Shown here in pieces: positions 43,198-49,008 of a stretch of DNA of 49,008 bases; the first letter of the stretch is position 1, and each line of letters starts with the position of its first letter. Source of the DNA: Weissella thailandensis (GTDB lineage: Bacteria; Bacillota; Bacilli; Lactobacillales; Lactobacillaceae); the NCBI RefSeq assembly GCF_005405465.1, contig NZ_BJEC01000017.1, positions 1 to 49,008 on the forward strand, in the 5' to 3' direction. The position numbers and the translations under genes were made by a program. The notes under the pieces were generated by a model. The model had not been told where the DNA came from, did not search any database, and saw only the letters and a list, made by a program, of their open reading frames with translations.

Positions 43198-44653
43198 GGC
43201 AAAACATCTGCACCCCTTAGCATTAATTGTTTTTTTAGTTGAGGAAGTGAAGACGTGGTGGCTGTTACTATTATTAGGCGCTATTAATGGTTTATGGTGG
43301 GTGCTTTTAGCAGCGATTTGTTTAGGATTAGCTTTAATAGTTGGTCGCTATGCCACCATGACTTACGCAATTACAACTAATGAAATTGTGATTAAAAGTG
43401 GCATATTTAATAAAAAACAACATCATCTGACTTATCCAAAAATACAAACCTTTCAAACAAAACAATGGTTCTTTATGAAGCCACTGCATTTGGTTAGTTT
43501 AAAAATTGAAACATCGGCGCATGTTGACAATCAAGCTGATGCCAGCTTACCGGTGATTACGGTAAAAGAAGTTAGAGAACTGGAACGATTAAAACAGAAT
43601 AGTTATTCAGAAATAAATGAACCCGCAGAAGCGACATCAACAAACGCCGAACCACAACATTCAGAAACAAAACAGGCACAATATCAAATTAAATGGCGCG
43701 ACTTAAATTTGTATGCGCTGACTTCATTTAGTGTCGTACCAATTTTAGTTGGAGTGTTGGCGATTTATAGCAACTTAGATGATGTTTTACCAGATCATTA
43801 TATTAATCAAATATTTAGTCGTTTTAGTCAGCAGACCGCAATGGTGATTATACTTGATGTTGTCTGCTTGATTTTGTTAGCTATCGTGGCTGCCTATTTG
43901 TTGATTATTCAGCGTTACTATCACTTTACAATTGTGCACCAAGGTTCACAGCTGACAACGAAAAAAGGATTTTTTCAAACTAGTCGGGTGACCGTCAGAC
44001 TTAACCGAATTCAAAGTGTGGTGTATGTCCAATCGTGGTTACGACGCTTATTACATTTAACAACTGTTCAGGCGTTGGTAGCAGCAAACGCCTCGGATGA
44101 TGAAGACAGTGGTGATGTGGTCATTATGCCAGTCGTGCAAACGAAAGATGTGCAACATCAAACCCGCCGCTTTATCAATTGGCTGCCAAGCCAAGATGTT
44201 GTACCCGCTTCATGGCGACAAACGAATGCCCATGGTCGTTGGGCATTGATTCGCAACCGCTTGTTAGTAACTGCTATTGTGGTTATACCAACTTGCATTT
44301 TTTGGCGTCCCTATGGTTTGTTATCACTAATTTTGTTGCCGGTTGCGTGGGGACTGGGTGCTTATGTTGGTAAAACAAATGGTCTTGGTGTGACTGAAAA
44401 TCATATTTTGGTTGCCCAAGTGGGCCGTCTATTTGGTCAAAAGCGCTATTATATGCCTAAGAAAAATATTCAATCAATGCGAATATCGCAGAGTATTTTT
44501 ATGCGCCGGACAGGACTGGTCCATTTAGAAATTCGTCTACGCAGTGGTAACAGTGAGTTATTAGTTGAGAATCGTTATTTGCCAAAACGTGATGCTCAGA
44601 CGATTTATAACTGGTACCGTCAGACAGATATGGACAAAGAGGCTATCCAATGA
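43187..44653 (+). CDS. Bacterial PH-domain membrane protein, YdbT-like
   Basis: About 488 residues with three bPH2 domains separated by membrane-segment pairs: YAITTNEIVIKSGIF near 64, HFTIVHQGSQLTTKKGFF near 245 and GVTENHILVAQVGR near 402. I prefer ATG 43187 over 43181 because GAGGAGG ends 6 bases upstream of it. It overlaps the YdbS-like gene, so the two are coupled and probably form one membrane complex. The linker at about 135-160 is Glu, Thr and Asn rich. Role not established. Confidence 0.8.
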   Translation: MTVKAKHLHPLALIVFLVEEVKTWWLLLLLGAINGLWWVLLAAICLGLALIVGRYATMTYAITTNEIVIKSGIFNKKQHHLTYPKIQTFQTKQWFFMKPLHLVSLKIETSAHVDNQADASLPVITVKEVRELERLKQNSYSEINEPAEATSTNAEPQHSETKQAQYQIKWRDLNLYALTSFSVVPILVGVLAIYSNLDDVLPDHYINQIFSRFSQQTAMVIILDVVCLILLAIVAAYLLIIQRYYHFTIVHQGSQLTTKKGFFQTSRVTVRLNRIQSVVYVQSWLRRLLHLTTVQALVAANASDDEDSGDVVIMPVVQTKDVQHQTRRFINWLPSQDVVPASWRQTNAHGRWALIRNRLLVTAIVVIPTCIFWRPYGLLSLILLPVAWGLGAYVGKTNGLGVTENHILVAQVGRLFGQKRYYMPKKNIQSMRISQSIFMRRTGLVHLEIRLRSGNSELLVENRYLPKRDAQTIYNWYRQTDMDKEAIQ

Positions 44654-44729
44654 TTTATAGTAGGCTTTATGGTATAAAGTAATAGAAGTATCTCGATAAA
44701 TCTAGCAAAATAGGACAGGAGAGATTGAT

Positions 44730-45287
44730 ATGGTATGGGGAATTATTGTTGGTATTCTGGTTGTGATAATTATTGGATGGTTAATTGCTATCTACAACCA
44801 GTTGGTGCGTTTACGTGAAAATGTCCGTAATGCCATGGGGCAAATTGCCGCACAAGTTGAAAGTCGTTGGGATGCGTTAACTAATTTAATGCAGGCGACT
44901 GAAAAATATCAAACGTACGAGAGCAAAACCTTTGAAAAGATTGTTAATGCTCGTCAAAACGTGTCTGAACGATCAGATGTCGCCGATGTAAATGCGGATG
45001 AACAACAATTTAATCGGGTATTAGGGGTCGTCAATGCTTTGGCTGAACAATATCCTGACTTAAAAGCTAGTCATGTCTATCAACAGACAATGACGGCAGT
45101 TGATGAGTTTGAGAATAAAGTGCGTCTATCACGAATGGTATATAACGATTCAGTTACGAAATTAAATCGATCGATTCAAGTCTTTCCTAATTTCATGATT
45201 GCTGGTTCAATGGGCTTTAGTCAGGAAAAGTACTTCGAAAATACCCAAGGAAAACAGGAGATGCCAAAATGGGAAAAGTCAGAGTAA
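44730..45287 (+). CDS. lemA: LemA family protein
   Basis: The 185-residue protein has an N-terminal membrane segment (about 2-22) and a long helical bundle with IYNQLVRLRENVRNAMGQIAAQVESRWD, the LemA signature, and later NFMIAGSMGFSQEKYF. Its topology is short outside and helical inside. LemA proteins often stand before a DUF2207 or TPM protein, as here: the next gene starts 19 bases before this stop. Molecular function is not known. AGGAGAG precedes the ATG. Confidence 0.92.
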   Translation: MVWGIIVGILVVIIIGWLIAIYNQLVRLRENVRNAMGQIAAQVESRWDALTNLMQATEKYQTYESKTFEKIVNARQNVSERSDVADVNADEQQFNRVLGVVNALAEQYPDLKASHVYQQTMTAVDEFENKVRLSRMVYNDSVTKLNRSIQVFPNFMIAGSMGFSQEKYFENTQGKQEMPKWEKSE

Positions 45288-47023
45288 AATCGCTCTGGTT
45301 ACTATTTCTGGCATGTATCGTTTCGTTTTTCGTGTTGGGGAATAGCCAGAAGGTTGCGGCTGAACAAACCGTTAATCGCATGAATATCGATGTGTCTTTG
45401 AATGATCAAGGAACAGCTACAATTAAAGAAAATTGGTCCGTAACAGCTGATGAAGGTAGTGAAATTTACAAAGTTGTGAAGTTAGTTGGTCCTCAAGAGC
45501 TTTCGAATTATCAGGTTAGCATGGATGGCCGTCAATTTACGAGGCAATCAAATTGGCAAACTGATAATAATCGCCAGCAAAAGGCCTATCAATATGGTCA
45601 GAATGGGGATGAACTAAATTGGGGAATTACCTCATACGGTACTCATGAATATACGATTCAGTATCAAATCAGTAATTTTGTTGAACAAACGGCCACGAAG
45701 CAAATGATTGCTTGGCAGTTTTTAAACAGTGATGTGAAGATTTCGCCTAAAAACTTGCAAGTTGTTGTTCATGATTCAAACCGACAATTATCAGTGGATA
45801 ATGGTTATGGTGTTTGGGGATTTGGCTTTGATGGGGAAACTGCGTTTAATAAGGGGCAGGTGACCATGCAAAGCAGCAAGAACTTGTCAGAAGATAATTA
45901 CGTCAAAATGATTGTTCAAATCCCTAAGAATACCTATGGTACGGCATATAAAACGACACGTTCTTTTGATTCCTATATGCAAGAAGCCTTTAAAGGTAGT
46001 GATTATAATTATCAAGATTATAAGAACGGGGAAACCGTGAAGAATGATCAAGGACGCCGGCTAGCATTAATTGTGGTGACTGTTGTTATTCTGTTGGTAT
46101 TGGGTGCTGGTATTTGGTTACTACTGTGGTATCGCAATTACCGTCGTTATTATCCAACTATTAAGACGTTACAAAAACAAACCAAAGGCGAGTACTATCG
46201 TGAAATTCCAACCGGTAGTATTTATAATGTTTACCAACTATTGAGTGCCATGTTATCGACGACAGTGACAAGTAATTTCTTGTCAGTCGGGTTGTTGCAA
46301 CTGATGCGTGATCAATATTTGACCATTCAGACAAAAGATGCTGAAAAAAAGCCGAATAAGAAAAAAATCACGTTTATATTGGCTGATAAAGAATTGGCGG
46401 CGGATACGCCAGAACCGATTCAAAAGTTACATGAATTATTAAAACACGCAGCCAAAGACGGCGTTGTCACACAAAAAGATTTTGGTAAGTATTTAAGCAA
46501 ACATAGTAAAAAACTTGAAGCATTAACGAAAGCTTTCGATCATTATAGTCAACAGTATGGTGAGGCCAATGATTTGGTTTATCCGACGAAAACAAAGCGC
46601 GTAAAAACTGATGATAAAAAGCGTGATCGGGCAAATCGGGCGGCTAGTTGGTTACAAGGCTTCCGTAAAAAGCCGGCTGCGGATGAAGTTGATTTGAATC
46701 TGGCTCGTCTAAAGAATTACTTGCAAGAATTTACATTGATCAATGAGCGAACCCCACAAGAGGTTGGCTTGTGGGATGATCTAATGTTAGCGGCAGCCGC
46801 TTTTGGTATTGCTGAAGAGGTGGCCGAGCAACTAACAGTGGCTTATCCAGAGTATCAAGCAGAAAGTGTTTACTATCATGGGTCATTTTTCCCATTCTTT
46901 GCTGTTCAGCACTTTAGTAGTAGTGCCATGACAACCGCTGTTAGTACTGGTAGTGGTGGTGCCACGAGTATGTCCGGTGGTGGTAGCTTCGGTGGCGGCT
47001 CTGGTGGTGGTGGCTTCCGTTGA
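45269..47023 (+). CDS. DUF2207 membrane protein
   Basis: The 584-residue protein has a signal peptide (about 1-31, ending VAAEQ), an outside beta-rich domain (about 33-260), a membrane segment at about 267-288, and a cytoplasmic region. It ends in a low-complexity Gly/Ser tail (GGGSFGGGSGGGGFR) typical of DUF2207 proteins encoded next to lemA. CAGGAG lies 8 bases before the ATG, inside the end of lemA. The family is linked to the cell envelope, but its role is not established. Confidence 0.87.
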   Translation: MGKVRVKSLWLLFLACIVSFFVLGNSQKVAAEQTVNRMNIDVSLNDQGTATIKENWSVTADEGSEIYKVVKLVGPQELSNYQVSMDGRQFTRQSNWQTDNNRQQKAYQYGQNGDELNWGITSYGTHEYTIQYQISNFVEQTATKQMIAWQFLNSDVKISPKNLQVVVHDSNRQLSVDNGYGVWGFGFDGETAFNKGQVTMQSSKNLSEDNYVKMIVQIPKNTYGTAYKTTRSFDSYMQEAFKGSDYNYQDYKNGETVKNDQGRRLALIVVTVVILLVLGAGIWLLLWYRNYRRYYPTIKTLQKQTKGEYYREIPTGSIYNVYQLLSAMLSTTVTSNFLSVGLLQLMRDQYLTIQTKDAEKKPNKKKITFILADKELAADTPEPIQKLHELLKHAAKDGVVTQKDFGKYLSKHSKKLEALTKAFDHYSQQYGEANDLVYPTKTKRVKTDDKKRDRANRAASWLQGFRKKPAADEVDLNLARLKNYLQEFTLINERTPQEVGLWDDLMLAAAAFGIAEEVAEQLTVAYPEYQAESVYYHGSFFPFFAVQHFSSSAMTTAVSTGSGGATSMSGGGSFGGGSGGGGFR

Positions 47024-47059
47024 TTATGCACAAAGTAAATTGGTGTGTACCAATTCCGG

Positions 47060-47090
47060 GACATCAAAAGGTGTCTTAAACGCTTTTTTT
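47060..47090 (+). terminator. Probable terminator after the DUF2207 gene
   Basis: GACATC (47060-47065) and GGTGTC (47070-47075) form a short stem, with TTAAACGC and a T7 run after it. A second hairpin AATTGG/CCAATT lies just upstream. Confidence 0.5.
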
Positions 47091-47103
47091 ACAGTTTGTA
47101 CAG

Positions 47104-47131
47104 TTGTAAAAAGTTAGTGAAAAGGTATAAA
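47104..47131 (+). promoter_or_regulatory. Promoter of the gluconate permease gene
   Basis: TTGTAA (47104-47109) and TATAAA (47126-47131) with a 16-base spacer. The start codon lies 71 bases downstream. Confidence 0.55.
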
Positions 47132-47143
47132 ATGACGTAGTTG

Positions 47144-47157
47144 AGCAATCGCTTACA
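47144..47157 (+). promoter_or_regulatory. CcpA catabolite-responsive element (cre-like)
   Basis: AGCAATCGCTTACA matches the 14-base cre consensus TGWAARCGYTTWCA at 11 positions, including the central CG. It lies about 13 bases after the -10 box, a position where CcpA would block transcription when preferred sugars are present. This fits a gluconate uptake gene. Confidence 0.55.
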
Positions 47158-47202
47158 CAAGTGTGAGTGAAATTATTTTTTGATTGAAGAGGTTAGTGTA
47201 TT

Positions 47203-48705
47203 ATGTTCACAATGCTAACAGGATTATCAATTGACAAATCTACAGGACTGTATCAATGGCTGCTAAATGATTTTAATATTTGGCCATTTTTGATTCTAGT
47301 TCTTGGAATTGCCTTGTTGCTATTTTTTATCCTGAAGTTAAATGTTAATACCTTCGTGGCATTAATTATTACATCTATTTTAGTTGCCCTTGGTCTGGGT
47401 ATGAACCCAGCCGGAATCGCCGATGCGTTGAAAGATGGTATCGGTGGCACGATGGGTGAGCTGATCATCGTCTTTGGATTTGGATCGATGATTGGTCGTT
47501 TGGTTTCTGATTCTGGTGGTTCCTACCGTATTGCCACAACGCTGATTAGAAAATTCGGTAAGAAGCGTTTGCAGTGGGCAGTTGCTGGTGCATCATTTAT
47601 CATTGGTATTTCTTTGCTATTCGAAGTTGGACTAGTTGTTTTGATCCCAATTGTATTTACAATTGCGCTTGAAGCTGAAGTACCTTTGCTTTACTTGGGA
47701 ATACCAATGGCTGCAGCATTGTCTGCCGCTCAAGGGTTCTTGCCACCACAGCCATCACCTACAGCAGTTACTAATATTCTAGGTGCTAACATTGGTATCG
47801 TCTTGATGTATGGTATTGTTGTTGCCATCATTGCGATGTTAGTTGCTGGACCATACTTCACTCGTGTTATTAAGAAGTTTGAGCCTAAAGCATTTAAGAT
47901 TACTAAGAAGTTAGATGCTATTGGTGAAGTTAAGACGTTTAAGTTAGAAGATACACCATCATTTGGATTGGCAATCACAACTTCATTGATGCCTGTTATC
48001 TTCATGCTTATTTCAACGATTTACACGTTGACAGTTAACGCTGGTAAGCAAGTTTACTCAGGTACGGTTGGTGATGCCTCATGGAAGGCTATGTCAGCTG
48101 CCACTCAAAGTGGTTACGTTACTGATCCATCAGTATTAGACAAGATCATTGCCATGTTTGGAAACCCTGTGATTGCCATGGTCGTGGCTATGTCATTTGC
48201 AATCTGGTCAATGGGACCAAAGCAAGGTCGTACAATGGGTGAAGTTGGTGACTCAATGGGTAATGCCTTGAAGTCAATCGCTAACCTATTGATGGTTATC
48301 GGTGGTGGTGCCGCTTTCAAGGGAATCTTGACAGCCGGTGGTATCTCTGATGCAATTGCTGACGCTTTCTCAAACACGTCATTGTCACCAATTATCTTTG
48401 CTTGGCTTATTGCTTTGATTTTGCGTGTGTCAGTTGGATCAGCAACAGTTGCTGGTTTGACAACAGCTGGAATCGTTGCACCATTGGTAGCAAGTCAATC
48501 AGCTGTTGATCCAGCCTTTGTTGTCTTGGCTATTGGTGCCGGTTCAGTTGGTATCTCACACGTTAACGATGCTGGTTTCTGGATGTTCAAGGAGTTCTTC
48601 GATTTGGACGTCAAACAAACTTTGAAGATTTGGACGGTACTAGAAACATTGATTTCTGTTGTCGGCTTGATCGTTATCTTAGCTTTGTCAGCAATCTTTT
48701 CATAA
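47203..48705 (+). CDS. gntP: Gluconate:H+ symporter, GntP family
   Basis: The 500-residue protein has about 12 to 14 membrane segments. It has the GntP hallmarks FGFGSMIGRLVSDSGG, AAALSAAQGFLPPQPSPTAV and, near the C-terminus, SVGISHVNDAGFWMFKEFF. It imports gluconate or a related sugar acid with protons; gluconate is favoured by the gluconokinase gene in the same window. GAAGAGG lies about 8 bases before the ATG. The promoter carries a cre-like site. There is no terminator of its own; the hairpin in the IS end at 48742 probably stops its transcript. Confidence 0.9.
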   Translation: MFTMLTGLSIDKSTGLYQWLLNDFNIWPFLILVLGIALLLFFILKLNVNTFVALIITSILVALGLGMNPAGIADALKDGIGGTMGELIIVFGFGSMIGRLVSDSGGSYRIATTLIRKFGKKRLQWAVAGASFIIGISLLFEVGLVVLIPIVFTIALEAEVPLLYLGIPMAAALSAAQGFLPPQPSPTAVTNILGANIGIVLMYGIVVAIIAMLVAGPYFTRVIKKFEPKAFKITKKLDAIGEVKTFKLEDTPSFGLAITTSLMPVIFMLISTIYTLTVNAGKQVYSGTVGDASWKAMSAATQSGYVTDPSVLDKIIAMFGNPVIAMVVAMSFAIWSMGPKQGRTMGEVGDSMGNALKSIANLLMVIGGGAAFKGILTAGGISDAIADAFSNTSLSPIIFAWLIALILRVSVGSATVAGLTTAGIVAPLVASQSAVDPAFVVLAIGAGSVGISHVNDAGFWMFKEFFDLDVKQTLKIWTVLETLISVVGLIVILALSAIFS

Positions 48706-48741
48706 TTAATATAAATAAACGTAAAAACTGGGATTGAACTG

Positions 48742-48784
48742 AACCCCGTAAGTTGGAGTAATTTCCAAAACTTACGGGGTTTTA
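48742..48784 (+). terminator. Hairpin inside the IS left end
   Basis: AACCCCGTAAGTT (48742-48754) pairs with AACTTACGGGGTT (48769-48781), extended inside by TTGGA/TTCCAA, and ends in a short T-run just before the OrfA start. It would block read-through into the transposase and probably ends the gntP transcript. Confidence 0.7.
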
Positions 48785-48786
48785 CT

Positions 48787-49008
48787 ATGTTTTCAAAAGA
48801 AGTACAAATTGAAGCAGTCACGATGTACCTACAAGGTATTCCGCCTTATAAAATACGGAAAAAGTTTGGTATTAAAGGAACAGACACCATTCGTAACTGG
48901 GTTACTAATATCAAGGAACTTGGTGTCTATGGATTAAACAACGCTAGTCAAAGTAAGACAAATTATCAATATTCCTTTAAAATCAAGGTAATTCAATGGC
49001 GACTTGAG
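48787..49008 (+). CDS. IS3-family transposase OrfA, N-terminal fragment
   Basis: The frame opens at ATG 48787 and runs off the window after 74 codons. It begins with a helix-turn-helix of the IS150/IS3 OrfA type (FSKEVQIEAVTMYLQG, YKIRKKFGIKGTDTIRNWV) that binds the element's ends. There is no clear ribosome site, because the hairpin occupies the region before the ATG; low expression is usual for these genes. The start of a second helix-turn-helix (FKIKVIQWRLE) is visible at the edge. Confidence 0.85.
   Translation, partial: MFSKEVQIEAVTMYLQGIPPYKIRKKFGIKGTDTIRNWVTNIKELGVYGLNNASQSKTNYQYSFKIKVIQWRLE

Larger units (their letters stand above)
48729..49008 (+). mobile_element. 5' end of an IS3-family insertion sequence (cut by the window edge)
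   Basis: It begins TGGGATTGAACTGAACCCC, the inverted match of the IS end at 370, and continues into an OrfA transposase gene. The two elements have the same orientation and are probably the same IS type. It is inserted 23 bases after gntP. Confidence 0.85.

Noticed and set aside
1-49008. Composite transposon made by the two flanking IS copies
   Set aside because: The enclosed 48 kb is mostly housekeeping genes (gatCAB, argS, murE, folC, mntH), which points to chromosome with two independent insertions.
1-49008. CRISPR arrays, tRNA or rRNA genes, prophage
   Set aside because: I found no regularly spaced direct repeats, no tRNA or rRNA sequences, and no phage structural or integrase genes.

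Overview
The window looks like a chromosome segment of a low-GC lactic acid bacterium of the order Lactobacillales. Evidence: PepX, GatCAB, YkoEDC under a TPP riboswitch, a MurE without the DNPR motif typical of diaminopimelate-adding enzymes, yhaO-yhaN-yhaM, and a gluconate kinase and permease. A Weissella or Leuconostoc-like genus is my inference; no rRNA or tRNA gene is present to prove it. The window starts inside the 3' end of an IS3-family element and stops inside the 5' end of another with matching terminal repeats, both on the + strand.

Layout. 1-370 is the IS remnant. 399-3377 (minus strand) holds a dispersed-repeat copy and the thiamin-precursor ECF transporter ykoE-ykoD-ykoC, behind a promoter, a TPP riboswitch and a terminator. 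3510-7008 has a divergent PRPP synthetase paralogue, an aldo/keto reductase, a ribokinase and a DUF1456 gene. 7009-9363 has mntH with a long structured leader and two small orphan genes. 9557-11439 is a PadR/DUF1700/DUF4097 operon with an operator-like dyad on its promoter. 11558-16376 has pepX, a HAD phosphatase and an RsmF-type methyltransferase. 16428-27102 is mostly housekeeping: gatCAB, a lipid kinase, folC, an ITPase-like gene, murE, a DUF2187 gene, argS and argR. 27104-34548 has a class A PBP, yheA and yhaO-yhaN-yhaM, with a hairpin-rich repeat block at 29707-29961. 34644-36176 is gluconokinase.

36462-42586 is the most notable block. It is a compact exopolysaccharide operon apparently controlled by cyclic-di-GMP: a GT2-GtrA glycosyltransferase, a cellulose-synthase-like BcsA with a C-terminal PilZ domain, a polytopic GT-C-like membrane protein, and a membrane diguanylate cyclase. 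Both bcsA and the GT-C-like gene are split by what look like single-base losses in short homopolymers (GGG at 38513-38515 and T7 near 39714-39720). The polymer may therefore be off in this strain, phase-variable, or the sequence may contain errors. Downstream are two bacterial PH-domain membrane proteins (YdbS/YdbT type), LemA and a DUF2207 membrane protein, then the gluconate permease with a CcpA-like cre site. Its transcript probably ends at a hairpin inside the right-hand IS.

Working together: gluconokinase and gluconate permease form a catabolic pair although about 11 kb apart. GatCAB and ArgS serve translation; MurE, the PBP and the PH/LemA/DUF2207 set serve the envelope. The diguanylate cyclase and the PilZ domain of BcsA form a second-messenger maker and receiver within one operon.
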